Positions 10,222-21,624 are shown, numbered from the stretch's first letter. The stretch is 64,000 nt of DNA from Antedon mediterranea (GCF_964355755.1 NC_092676.1:29523871-29587870); one strand, 5' to 3'. Notes: generated from the sequence alone by a model not told the origin. Numbers and translations: made by a program.

Positions 10222-12985
10222 ATGTCGTCGGATGCTAGAGGACATTTTAGAGATCATGGTCCATTGGGATGCAAGGTGTATGTAGGAGATGTTGGACCCG
10301 GTGCAGCCAGGCATGACCTGGAGGACGTATTTGGCTATTACGGACCTTTGAAGAATGTTTGGGTCGCTCGAAACCCGCCTGGTTTTGCTTTTATTGAATT
10401 TGAAGATCCTCGTGATGCTGAGGATGCTGTGCGTGGTATGGATGGCAGGTAATTAATTTCTTAAAAACTAAATTGTTTTGTTATGACAAACAACAAAAGG
10501 TTCTGATTTTTGTTACCATTAAGTCCACAGCGCTCTGATCTTTAAACAATTTGTGAACATTGAGACAGTCAAGGCTTGTCATAGAAAGTTGATTCTAAAC
10601 AGAATCTGGTTACAGCACCACTTTATTCACTTACAGTAAAAGGCAATTGGTTCAAAATTGTACACATGTTTTTTTTTTAATAGAAATATTTGTGGACGAA
10701 GAGTGAGAGTTGAAATGTCAACCGGTGAAACAAGGCGCTCAAGAAGAAGTGGGCCACCTCGACGCTCCGCACATGGCGAACGGTGTTACGAATGTGGCAA
10801 AATTGGTCACTTCGCAAGAGATTGTCGCCCTCGTCAGCATCAGAGACGTCGTTCAAGGTCAAGGTCTTTTTCTTATTAATAAGAAACAATAAATTCAAAT
10901 TATTTTTAAATATATTTTTTCAAGATTTTGTAACGTTTTTTAAAAAAGTTTTTGTAAAACTAACATTCTATGCAATTTACTGTTTTATGCAGTTTGTCTA
11001 AATGATAACTAATCTACTCTATGAAAGCCAAATACCCTTTTTTACTACAGATAGCCCCCAGTACATCTGATTCCTTATACAAAGTTATTGTTGGACAGAA
11101 TCTGTTTTCAGGGTTTAAGTATTATATTCGGATTGATTCTTTTGTATAAAATTTTAACGAAAGTTGTACATATTTTGATAATATTTAATATATTTATAAG
11201 TAGGGAAATTAGTGATTAAGAACTTATTTAATCAAGAATAATTTATTTGTTTATAAATAAATTTATTAATGAAGATGATATATTAATTTTGTTTTTTTTA
11301 TCAATGTACATTAAAAAAATGTAAAAACAGAATACATATATACAACTAAGATCAGTATCAAAATGAACTGCTTGTGACCTCGTTTTTCAGGTGTAATACG
11401 ATCAGCTCGTCTCACACACCCTCCCCATCTAGCCTCTTTCACCAGAATGCGATTATGAACAGTTCATCTAGCCATTCTCTAGCCTCTTTCACCAGAATGC
11501 GATATGAACGGTTTATCTAGCCATTCTCTAGCCTCTTTCACCAGAATGCGATATGAACCATCTAGTCATATTCTTAGCCTCTTCACATACTTGTGTGCGA
11601 GCTTGAAACTCCCACCCATGCCGCTCAATCGTGAAAGAGTACGGTCTTAAGATTACATCATTATTCCTCCGAGAACAACAGTTAAAACAACTAGATCGGC
11701 GTCTTAATTCATCACTGCACATGTTGGCGCCCACCTAGATTTATCTCAGCTTATTAAATTGCGATGCATCGCGCGTCTGTTGCCGCCTGAGTTTCAGCCA
11801 GCTTCATATAATAATTCATCCCTCCCAGTCTACCAGACAACACGTCACATAGTCACATCACCTTATGCTTTTCGTTTACAGCTAAGAGTAGGTATGGTAA
11901 AATGTTGAAAGGCATGCCTGGCCATTTTATGAACAACATTCTACATAATAATGTCATTTAAATGTCAAAGTTTTCGCATTTTAAGAAATCCATAAAAAGT
12001 AATAAATGTATACATTTGGTGGTGGGACAAGTACTTTATTTTTTTACTATTTTTTATGTTATAATATTTGGACAAAATACATTGAATCATACAATCAATA
12101 TGCTACAATGTATTCCTAATTATTGGTATTAAACAAGAGGCCCATTTAAATGAGGTTGTATATATGTTGAAATAAAAGTGTATAGTAGTAATCGCGTTAT
12201 TCCCACAATTTGGCTTCAGGATACTAACATTAATTTTTCTTATGATGTAGGTCTTTCTCTCCGAGACGATCATACTCCCCCAAACGTGGTTACAGTCGAA
12301 GTAGGAGTCGCAGTAGAAGCAGGTCGCGATCACACGAAAATCGTCGTAAAAGGTAAAAAACATTAAACTTGTTGAACACTATAGGCTTGTTTACTACAAA
12401 GCACTTCTGATATATTTTAGGTTGTTTTTGTGATAGATGTTTTTGTTAATTTCCTGTTGGTATTTTTGTTTTTTTATTTGGATGTACATTATTATCTTAA
12501 ATAAAGGGAAAGAATGAAAGAAACTGATATACAATTACAGTATATATTTTAAAAATTTGGTCAAGGATTCTTGGTGAACCAAAACCATTTTGCTTTTTGG
12601 TTAACCAGTCTTTTGGATTTTGAACTCTTTTGTTTTGTTGATATAAAGTTTTCTTTTGTTATGTATTTGTTCTTTTCTCACAAAGTAAATGAAATAAAGG
12701 AACATCAATTGTCTAACCCATTGCTAGTACTGTATTGTGCTACTATTTGTTAGCCTTGCATTGAATGTTAACAAAAGCCATTGATAGTTTAAGAGCCCAT
12801 GGACTAACCACCACACTCACAAGACCCATACATACTCACTAACTCCATACAAAGCACATTGTCCAAAAAGCAATAAGATTAACAACTTAACATGATATAA
12901 AACTTTCTTTTACAGCCGCTCCAGTTCGTACTCGCGAGGCCGTGATAACTACCAACAAAGAAATGGGTCCACAGATCGTACCTAA
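10222..12985 (+). CDS. SRSF7/9G8-like splicing factor (4 coding exons, about 192 aa)
   Basis: Exons 10222-10448, 10684-10863, 12251-12352 and 12916-12985 splice in frame to 193 codons including TAA. An RRM covers residues 18-90 (RNP2 VYVGDV, RNP1 [10 protein letters not shown]), followed by [11 protein letters not shown], typical of SRSF3/7. Then come a CCHC knuckle ([14 protein letters not shown]) and an RS tail of about 70 residues ending NGSTDRT. Knuckle and length fit SRSF7 rather than SRSF3, which lacks the knuckle. The role is splice-site selection and mRNA export in the nucleus. The ATG follows the acceptor TTATCTTTTCAG by 12 nt, implying an upstream 5' exon. Exon 2 has two GT donors 6 nt apart (10857 or 10863), giving 190 or 192 aa. 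Reading through the donor gives an alternative end (SRSFSY, stop 10877-10879). Confidence 0.9.
10864..12250 (+). other. Long intron of the plus-strand SR gene with a 50-bp tandem repeat
   Basis: Most of the intron is AT-rich without features. At 11428-11580 a roughly 50-bp unit (TCTAGCCTCTTTCACCAGAA ...) is repeated three times, the last copy decaying. SRSF genes often carry a poison exon in such an intron; I could not identify one. Confidence 0.6.
11428..11580. repeat. 50-bp tandem repeat, three copies
   Basis: Copies start at about 11428, 11479 and 11529. Each contains CTAGCCTCTTTCACCAGAAT and TATGAAC, and differs by a few bases. Confidence 0.85.
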
Positions 12986-13057
12986 GCGTTGCTGTACCCA
13001 TTGGACTCGCACTTGGACAATAGTTGGAATGTTATCAATCGTTCTTAGCATACGGAA

Positions 13058-13344
13058 AATAAATATTAATCGTGAAAATTTTAATGAATCAGATACATAG
13101 ATCAGAAATCTTGTAACTATTTTAGTATTTTTGGCCGATTCATTTTGTTAATGTTTCTAGTTTCAGTCAAAAACCACATCCAATTTTTGTACATGTTTTT
13201 TTTTTAATGTATGTCTCTGCTTTTTATTTAAAGTTGGTTAAATTAGTTTTCGGATGTTATACTAGGCCTAATGCCGTTTGTGCTTATTGTCTCATAAACT
13301 TTGTGTATATTACTTCATTTCCAGTTTTAATAATAATAAATAAA
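13058..13344 (+). promoter_or_regulatory. Polyadenylation signals of the plus-strand SR gene
   Basis: AATAAA occurs at 13058-13063, 73 bp after the stop codon, and in a cluster at 13335-13344 followed by T/GT-rich sequence (TTGTGTGTGCTTTTTTTG). The second is the stronger candidate. Confidence 0.5.
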
Positions 13345-13619
13345 ACATCTTTTCGAAATATTGTGTGTGCTTTTTTTGTGTTATTTTTAAAGTTAAATCA
13401 TTTTAAAGATGAACATGAACAATTAAGATTATTCAAATCAGGATTTGAATAAATTATGAAATGTTATCACTTCTATAGAAAAAAAATGGGAAAAATAATT
13501 ATTTCACTTAAAATAAATGGTTAAATTCAACCAAAGACCTATTGGCTGGGAGCCAATTTCACTATATTTTGTTTAAATTACATTTTCTTTTTTCAGGTAA
13601 ATGCATTTTTTTTTTTTTT

Positions 13620-13712
13620 TTTTGTCAAAGGCGATAACTATTAGGTGACATTAAAATGGCATATTCAACTACAAAATGTGAAAGAATTATTTTTTCAAGG
13701 GACAATACATCT
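13620..13712. mobile_element. Right-end fragment of the TTAA/AAGGGACAATAC MITE
   Basis: CAAGGGACAATACATCT followed by TTAA at 13713-13716 matches the right terminus of the element at 5594-6139. The left part is not recognisable. Confidence 0.55.
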
Positions 13713-13982
13713 TTAAATGATACAGGGAAATTGGAAAATGTATGGATATAGTGTCTACAAATATAACTATTATTATGGAATACGTGTTTCCCCGATACAA
13801 AAAGACTTGGACCGATTGTCAGCGATGCAGCTTAAATGTGGCTGTTGCGATTTCCAATTAAAACTAAAAAGAAACATTTCTATATACAGTACTGTAATTA
13901 TCTGTAATTATATATGAATATAATATTATATACAGTAATAATTATTTAATACGATACATTTACAAAATATTATTAGTTGTTA

Positions 13983-14041
13983 TTCTACCAGGTTCAGTTC
14001 TGATGGTAATTTGTTATTACCTAAGGTTGAATCTGGTAGAA
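13983..14041. repeat. Imperfect 59-bp hairpin
   Basis: TTCTACCAGGTTCA pairs with TGAATCTGGTAGAA around an inner GGTAAT/ATTACC stem. It could extrude as a cruciform or be a tiny MITE remnant. Confidence 0.5.
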
Positions 14042-14082
14042 GATAATTTGTTTTTAGGGGTACTCCGATCTGGAATGCTGAT

Positions 14083-14210
14083 GGTGGATTATTTGGGATG
14101 TTGGGTGGGTGGGGTGAGAGAGTGATCAGGTGGATTATTTGGGATGTTGGGTGGGTGGGGTGAGAGAGTGATCAGGTGGATTATTTGGGATGTTGGGTGG
14201 GTGGGGTGTT
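14083..14210 (+). repeat. 46-bp G-rich tandem repeat, about 2.8 copies
   Basis: The unit starts GGTGGATTATTTGGGATGTT and continues GGGTGGGTGGGGTGAGAGAGTGATCA. Each copy holds four runs of three or four G with short loops (GGGATGTTGGGTGGGTGGGG), the pattern of an intramolecular G-quadruplex. Confidence 0.85.
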
Positions 14211-15210
14211 CTATTCTATTGTTTTTGTAAAGCTGGTTTGTGATTTTACTGTTATTGTGTATGGGCGGCCCTCTGGGATAACAGTTTTTTTACTGAAGAG
14301 GTTACGAAGTTATAAAGAATAATAAATGAAAATACTGGCTACCAGGAAAGTACAAAAGCAGCATACGATTGTCACCAACAAATTGTTGTCTCGGGCTAAA
14401 CTTGAAATTAAAGAAAACCGTTATTTTTATGATTAATAATTGTATTGCAAACCTAAACTATTTAAAAATTGATTATAAAGTCATTGCACCCTGATTTAAT
14501 ACATTTATAAATAATTCGGTTATCGTATCAATCAGGCAGAGTTTTCTTTTGTACCAATTGAGCTATTTCTCATGACACTATTTTGAAAATTAGGCTGTTA
14601 TTGAGAACGTACTTGTTACAATATTGAACTATTGTGTGACCTTTTTGAAAAATTGTTTTATGTGAATGTACTACAGTATAACAATTTGCTATACACGCAA
14701 TTCACGACACGTGCCCATTATTTATGTATTAAATAACTTGCATACACTTGGCGCCAAAAGTACACATTCCGGGATAGGCCTTGGACGTGAACAATAGACT
14801 CGTTCTTCAAACTTGTATGGGCTTTTATACCGTGATGTTGACGCCCAAATTATACAAAAGGTTTTGAATTGGTACGGTACGCAAGCCAACAAATTACAAA
14901 ACGTCATGGTACGATTACTTTTCGATTTCTTTCTCTTTTTTTAATAAGTTGGGTAAATAACAATGTGAAATGAATACCTGTTTCCCTTTCACGTCATCCG
15001 GGACGGATGGGGGAAGTTTCAACAAAATTGAATTGAATTCAAGTATGTAAAATCGCTTTAAATATCTACTAGTGATACACTACAGTAGCAAACAACAATT
15101 AGTAAGTTATTTTACCACTATCAGTACATCTTTATCTTTCTATAGGCCTATACAACAAAGTTGTCCTTGAGCTAATTTTAAATGTTGATAACAAATCATA
15201 CGCCCAGGGT
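14211..15210. other. Intergenic, no features seen
   Basis: AT-rich sequence between the SR gene and NUS1. No gene, repeat family or RNA gene is recognisable. Confidence 0.5.
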
Positions 15211-15355
15211 AAGCTTGGTTTTCTCTCGGACGCAATGCAATGGATTCGACCAATTACAAGCGATGGATTATTATTCGTTGCTCGTCATTAGTCGTCTCGC
15301 TTGCGTTGCGAACGTCGTCGATATACGCTCCAGCACCATACAGCATGTCACGTAA

Positions 15356-15556
15356 AGCCTGGTTTCCATAAAATCGCTACACGACAGAGCGTAGCGATTC
15401 TATGGAAACGCTAGAATTTGTACGTACGCGTATACGATTCAACGCCGACAAAATCGGCAAAGTTGAACATGGTTGAACTTTGCCGATTTGACTGCGATGA
15501 ATCGCGTGTAGCGATTTTAATGGAAACGCTGTCGCGATTTTAATGGAAACCAGGCT
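15356..15556. mobile_element. 201-bp MITE of a sister family (AGCCTGGTTTCC ends)
   Basis: The ends AGCCTGGTTTCCAT and ATGGAAACCAGGCT are inverted and flanked by TAA at 15353-15355 and 15557-15559. An internal palindrome pairs CGGCAAAGTTGAAC with GTTGAACTTTGCCG. The terminal sequence and 3-bp duplication relate it to the AGCTTGGTTCCC family. Confidence 0.85.
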
Positions 15557-16286
15557 TAACGAAGGGGGGGGGGGGGGGGGGAGGACCAGGGAACATTTTC
15601 GCCAGTGTAGCGTAGCAAAAAGCTATACAAAACAACCTTATTGCTACACATTTTGAAAATTGTGTAGCAAAAAATACAATACAAAACTATGTTTCTCGAC
15701 TTAAAAATCAGTTTGATTAGCAATATTGCTAAACAAAATTTTTAAATGAAAATTTTCCCTGAGGACCAATCACAAGCGATCGAACTGTCGCTCGTCATTG
15801 GTTAACTTGTATGCGTTGCGTCTATTGCGTCATTGCAACGATTTATCCTTGGTCCGGTTATTCCTACCTAAAGCTTGGTTCCCACTAGAACGTAACGCAA
15901 GGACGTAAACGCAACGCAAGCGTTTTAACCAATGACAAGCGAAGTTATAGACAGTTAGCAATCACAAGCGAATAAGCCATCGCTTGTGATTGGTCAATCA
16001 ATTGCGTTGCGTTACGTCCTTGTGTTGCGTCGCTAGTGGGAACCACGCTTTAGCGTGGTTTTCCACTAGCGAGTTGACCAATCACAAGCGACTGTTCGAA
16101 TAGTCCATCGCATGTGATTGGTAATCACCTTGTGTTGCGTTACGTCCTTGCGTTGCGTCCTAGTGGGAACCAAGCTTTAGGATATACCAGGCAAAAACGT
16201 ATAGATACGCAACGGTGATTTGACCATTATTACAATTTATGGAATATTTGAACTGTCGCTTTTCATTAATGCTTGGTTCCCACTTA

Positions 16287-16466
16287 AGCGTGGTTCCCAC
16301 TAGCGACGCAACACAAGGACGTAACGCAACGCAAGTGAATTGATCAATCACAATTGCGATGGCTTATTCGCTTGTGATTGCTAACTGTCTATAACTTCGC
16401 TTGTCATTGGTTAAAACGCTTGCGTTGCGTTTACGTCCTTGCGTTACGTTCTAGTGGAAACAAGCT
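16287..16466. mobile_element. Complete 180-bp MITE with perfect TTA duplication
   Basis: AGCGTGGTTCCCACTAG to CAAGCT, flanked by TTA at 16284-16286 and 16467-16469. It lies inside another family member, whose left end GCTTGGTTCCCAC is just upstream and whose continuation CGACGCAACGC is just downstream. Confidence 0.85.
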
Positions 16467-16640
16467 TTACGACGCAACGCAATAACGTAAGCGCAACGCA
16501 AGTGATTTGACGTCACGAGTAGGTTATTCAAACTTCGCCTGCGTTGCGACTCTAGAGTACGTCCATTTCTGCATCTCTGCTCTAGTGGAAACCACGCTTA
16601 ATTGCAGTTGCGGCTTACGTACTTGTTCGTTCTCTACCTA

Positions 16641-17246
16641 GTGGGCTTTAAGGTGATGGTAGCTGTAACCAGTGTAGTTATCCAGAAATTACCCGCATAC
16701 ATAAAATGAAACAAGTATGAATTCATTTTCATTCATTTCATTTATTTATGATCAAACACATGGTTTGAAATTATTTTTATTTGTTCAAAGTTAAAAATTC
16801 ACATAAAAATATGAAAATGAATTAAAAAGTTACAAATACAAATAAAACACATCATTTAAAATACAGATAAAATAGTTACATTATACATAAAATACAAAAT
16901 ACAAGCAAGATCGGTTTGTGAAGGGTATAGCATGAATAATACTGATCATAGGTTACAGCAGTTATAGAATAAACACAACTTAAAATAAAATAATTATAAA
17001 AAAGATACTGTTTGTTCGATTAAAAAAACTATTACTGTACTGGATGGTATCGAACACAATTTTTTTTTAAATTTTTGTCAGCAGTCGTTGGGGAGATCTG
17101 GCAAAACAATATTTTTGTAGGCCTAATTGGCGTTCCATACAGTTTTGAATAGTGACGTGTGAGACACAACATCAACAACCCCTCACGTGCCGGTGAGAAG
17201 TCGGGCTGTGTATAGATTGACTATAGCTAGGCCTAGCTAGGCGATT
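16641..17246. other. NUS1 upstream region
   Basis: Mostly AT-rich, with no repeat recognised. The last 100 bp are less AT-rich and hold CACGTG (an E-box core) and AGGCCTAG words. The promoter presumably lies here, but no TATA or initiator can be assigned. Confidence 0.4.
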
Positions 17247-19031
17247 ATGATGGCGTTTTACGAACATCTATTGCTTTCATTAATTCATTACTTAATATTC
17301 ATTAGGTCATTTATATCGAAATCATTTGTACTATTTAAAAAGAATGTATCATTTTATATTGACATTCCGTTGGGCCTAGGCCTAGTGAAAAGTCACAACA
17401 GCAGAAGAAGTGTCGGGACGTGGAAGGGGATGCAGGCCGATGCGACCACCCTGACAAAGATTCCTAAACACGTTGGTATAGTTGTGGTAGAGAATGAGTT
17501 TTCTTTCTCTGATATAGCTAATATGGTTGTTTGGTGTGTGGGGTTCGGCGTTAAGTTTGTCAGCTTGTATGATACGAAAGGTGCAAAACATTTGTTGTTA
17601 TTTAAAAATAAAAAAAAGATATTTATTTATAAATAATTAATAAATATTAAATTATTAGTATTAATTAATAAGTACTAGGCCTATACTACTAGCCTACTTA
17701 CACCGACAGTACGTATTATTTAATGGGTTTTGGAGGAAGAGGTGTGGCATGAACATAAAGAAGACTCAAGACCTAAACTAATGTATTCCATTTCTCATTA
17801 TTGAATTCTACAGGAAAGTTGAAACAAAATGACCAAGCTGTTGCAACTGAAATTTATGAAAAGCAGGAAAAATTTTTCAATGAAGATAAATGTCAATTTT
17901 CATTTGAAGTTGGAAAAGGTTACATAGATAGTAAAAATAATGGTGGTAAGTTGAAACCTGTAATACTCTCTTCACATCTGAGATGTTCCGAGTTTTTAAT
18001 AATGATCCAATAGTAAGTAGTACCCCTTTCAACAATACTTTATCACAGATATTTTGTAAGGTTCAATGCACTCTACTGTATATGTGATGTATGTAGTATA
18101 AACTAATACATTAGTTATTTGATAATTGCATATAGGCGTTATAATAACATTATTATGTACTACTGTTTGTTTACAATTTTTATTTTAGTATCAGATACTG
18201 GAAAAATTAGTATAAAATTGTTATCCTCTACGGATGGCCGCCAAGATGTAGCAAAAATATCACAACAATTGTGTCAAGCTATTCAAGACAAAACTAAATG
18301 TATTGAAGATGTTAACCTATCACAAATGGAGACACTAATGCAAGGTATAACTAACTCCACTTTTTCATACTTTTTAAACTCCTTTTCCCAATAATGATGT
18401 CACTGCACGGGCATATCCAGATCCCCCTTTGACAGCTAAAATGAAATTATAAACTACTTGTTTGTTGATATCTGTTTTTGAAATCCTCCCCTGCACTGTT
18501 ATCAAGAGGGATAGAAATAGATTCTGATTTATGTTTTGTTTACTACAGCACGTAGTAAATGGCCAGATCCAGAGCTTGTGATTCGATGCGGTACAGTACA
18601 TTCGTTGCTGGGTTACCTACCATGGCAAACAAGACTTACAGAAATCCAGTAAGAATCTTCTAAAGCACTAGTTTGACAAAAAAGAGTGTGGTAGTGGTAT
18701 TTCCAAATATGGTAGTGATATGACATCACCATGTCCATATATGGGCACATCACATTTTTTTTGATAGTGTAGACACTGCTTAACACTTGAGCCACATAAT
18801 CTATTTTTTTAATGTAATACACACTTGTGGGCAGGAAGTTGTTGGTTATTTATCAACTCTCTGATCTGGGTTGTGAAAATAAATAATATATTATTGAATA
18901 GTTAGTAAATGGATTAAATGTTTTGTTTGATTTTTTCCAGTTCTTTAAACTCTCATATTGGTGTTGATTATGACAGCCTATTTCATGTAATGCAGTTATA
19001 CTCTAGATGTGAGCAGAGACTTGGCAAATAG
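17247..19031 (+). CDS. NUS1: NUS1 / Nogo-B receptor, dehydrodolichyl diphosphate synthase subunit (5 exons, 270 aa)
   Basis: Exons 17247-17580, 17814-17945, 18189-18344, 18549-18648 and 18941-19031 join by GT-AG introns into 271 codons including TAG. The N-terminus has a hydrophobic stretch ([12 protein letters not shown]), fitting the ER membrane anchor. [20 protein letters not shown] aligns with the first cis-prenyltransferase region but lacks the catalytic DGNRR motif, as in all NUS1 proteins. Exon 4 has [15 protein letters not shown], and exon 5 ends CEQRLGK, the conserved C-terminal RxG-type tail that completes the active site of the catalytic partner DHDDS. With DHDDS it makes dehydrodolichyl diphosphate, the dolichol precursor for N-glycosylation. 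Human NUS1 is 293 aa, so this is full length. A second in-frame ATG directly follows the first. Confidence 0.93.
18662..18785. mobile_element. MITE, TCTACACTATCAAA family, in NUS1 intron 4
   Basis: It runs from AAAGCACTAGTTTGACAAAA to TTTGATAGTGTAGACACTGC, with the same interior as the other copies (ATATGGTAGTGATATGACATC, CCATATATGGGCACATCACA). Confidence 0.75.
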
Positions 19032-19122
19032 TCACTAAATCAGTCTACAAAATGGATTTACATTTATCTGGTGGATTCAATTACGTTTTTTCATTAAAAA
19101 GTTAAATATATATGAAAATTAT

Positions 19123-19139
19123 AATAAAATTGGAATAAA
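19123..19139 (+). promoter_or_regulatory. Polyadenylation signals of NUS1
   Basis: AATAAA at 19123-19128 and 19134-19139, about 100 bp after the NUS1 stop codon. Confidence 0.5.
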
Positions 19140-19329
19140 AACTTAATCAAATTGTAGAAGAATGATTAGAATAATAGCCTTATATACACATACATGTTTT
19201 AATAAAAAAAAAAAATGTAGAAAGATACAGCTGTGGTAATTATTATGATTTACATTAAAGACAAAACTAGTGACAATATGAAAAGCTTGTACATGATATT
19301 GAACAAGAACAATCTTGGTACAATGGGTA

Positions 19330-20875
19330 TAGACCGGCAGCCCAGAGACATTTGGTTAGATGAGCTAGGTACCAATATCTGACTATTTGAGTGTGTTGGG
19401 GGTCACTTGAAGTGAATGAAAATGGGAGTCTGCCGGGTACCCCCTGCTGCGTCTAGACCGGGGGGACCCCGAAACGTGCTAAAAAATCGGCACAGGTTAG
19501 ATGAGAGAGATACCACCTAATTTTACCACCATGGGATGCCCATTGGCATCCTTATAACAGTATCACAAACGACAGACTTTTTCTCTGCTGCAAAAGGCCC
19601 GCCAGACCCCCCGAGGGAGGGCCTAAAATGGGGTTAGCATAGATGAGTGAGGTACCACTCAAAATCAATTCCAAACGAACAAGTTGTGTTCATACAATAC
19701 TAAATGGATAACAACAGACTAATTGTCTGCTGCACCGCAAGTGCCAGACACCCTAAAGTTAGACTAGAGGCCCCCCTTCCCCCAACTAACCCAGCTTAGA
19801 TATTGTAGATACCACCAGCAACCAATGTTATATGATTTAGCACATTGTAAGCAATACCAAATGACCTATTACAGACTATCTGAACACTGCCCTGGCCCTG
19901 GCAGACCCCTCTAAAGTTAGACTAGAGACCCTCTTTCCCCAACTAGCCCAGCTTAGATATTGTAGATACCACCAGCAACCAATGTTATATGATTTAGCAC
20001 ATTGTAAGCAATCACCAAATGACCTATTACAAACTATCTGTACACTGCCTTGACCCTGGCAGACCCCTCTAAAGTTCGACTAGAGACTCCATTCCCCCCA
20101 ACTGGCCTAGCTTAGATATTGTTGATACCACCAGCAACCAATGTTATAATTATGATTTAGCACATTGTAAGCAATACAAAATGACCTATAACAGACTATC
20201 TGTACACTGCCTTGGCACTGGCAGACCCCTCTAAAGTTCCCCCATTTACCCCAAGTATATAGCCTACCTTAGATATTGTAGATACCACCAGCAGCAAAAA
20301 AATAACCACCCAAAACAACATGTTTAATTGAATAAAGTTTAACTTTAATCGAACTAACACAAAACAATTGAAAATATATCACATCAATGATGATAAAATG
20401 ACCATTACCATTCTAAAGGGGAAAATAGTTTAAGAGTTTCAATTAAAACTTATATATTATAAGCCAAATATATATAACAAGTATGGATTCGGGTAAATTT
20501 AGCATTCCTTGCCTTTGGATGTCAAAGATACATCCGTCTGTAACTCTTGGACATATTTTGAGAGAAAGCTTAGTAATCACCCTAATCAAATTCAGGATTG
20601 TAGTAACTTAATCTTAAGTGATTTGATTAATTAATAGTGGGTAATTTTAAATGCTGTATATTATAATCTTAATCCTGTATTCATATGTATATATATATAT
20701 ATTTATAAATCCAAAGGCAAATTACTGAAAAAATGACAATGCTGTGGGTATCAGTGGCTGGATCTCAATGGAGATACAAAAAAAAAAAGCGAAAAGCTAA
20801 ATCAAAACGATAAAGTAAACAGCCAGAAAAGTTAGCAGAGCTTTCGCGCAACACTAGCCCTTCATCAGTGCAAGT
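19330..20875 (-). repeat. Left arm of a 7.15-kb inverted repeat (Penelope-associated)
   Basis: The arm starts TAGACCGGCAGCCCAGAGAC and is the inverse of 24937-26482 over about 1.55 kb, with scattered mismatches and small indels. It holds a roughly 159-bp tandem unit (19700-20290) containing AGACCCCTCTAAAGTT and GATACCACCAGCAACCAATG. The inner end carries a hammerhead-like motif on the minus strand (20831-20870). The arms probably correspond to the terminal repeats (pLTR) of the Penelope-like element in inverted orientation. Confidence 0.85.
20831..20870 (-). ncRNA. Hammerhead-ribozyme-like motif in left arm
   Basis: Read on the minus strand: CTGATGA, a hairpin region AGGGC-TAGTGTT-GCGC, GAAA, then a short AGC-TCT-GCT stem III ending in a CUA cleavage triplet. 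CTGATGA and GAAA are the conserved core. Stem II has one mismatch (GGGC against GCGC), and stem I is not obvious, so this copy is probably impaired. Hammerhead motifs are known from Penelope-like terminal repeats. Confidence 0.5.
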
Positions 20876-21615
20876 CTTATATAGATGCGTTGAGGCTGCA
20901 AACGTGCTCAATTGGAATCAAGAGCGAATATATATTTTTATAAAGTAGATGGAACACGGACGTCTATTACACGGTGTTTCACGTTAAACGATCTTCAGGT
21001 AGACTGAACAATACCGTATCTCGATCGAAAAAAATATTTTAAAAAAAATTATAAATATATATAATTTTTTTTTTATGTACTTTATTTATGTAGATATGTA
21101 GTACTGTATCTATTAAAAAAGGTATTTGAACAAAATTAGAGATCTCAATGAGATCCAAATTGACAATTGCCGCAAAATCCTCACTGAGTTTGACGTTGAA
21201 ATTCACTCTAGAACTAAGAAGTTGAAAAGAGAACTTCCTGCATCCTAGTTTCAAAACAAATTCAGGATTATCGCCAATGACTGCCGTAAACAATCAACGG
21301 TAATGGCCCGAAGGGAACATCACAAATTTGGTCTACCATGCAGACTTGGTCATTTCAACACAAATGACTCTACCTTCGGATGACTTCAGGGCTTTTAGGA
21401 AACCCTGCAGAAGGTTCGTTTGGACATATAACAAGAATCAGAGCAACACCTCTGATTCAGTTGTTGAAATTAATTGTCGACTTTCCGAAGGAGAGAAAAA
21501 ACTTCCTTCCCGAGGACTTAAATTCTGCCCAAAACCAAGGCAGGTCGGCGCACAACAACTATCTTTGGATATAGAGTCTTTTTCTAGAAGATTACGATTA
21601 CGTGATTATTTTGCT

Positions 21616-21624
21616 GATTCAGGC
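21616..21624. repeat. Target duplication GATTCAGGC (left)
   Basis: The same 9 bp recur at 23327-23335, on either side of the 21625-23326 insertion in the Penelope ORF; both sides read DSG in frame. Confidence 0.8.

Larger units (their letters stand above)
15211..16640. mobile_element. Second cluster of PIF/Harbinger-like MITEs
   Basis: At least five whole or partial copies with GGTTCCCACTAG ends occur here in both orientations: about 15872-16049, 16053-16176, an outer copy around 16270-16600 and a complete copy inside it at 16287-16466. A truncated copy lies at about 15211-15330. The core CCAATCACAAGCGA and its inverse recur. A run of 18 G occurs at 15564-15581. Confidence 0.75.
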
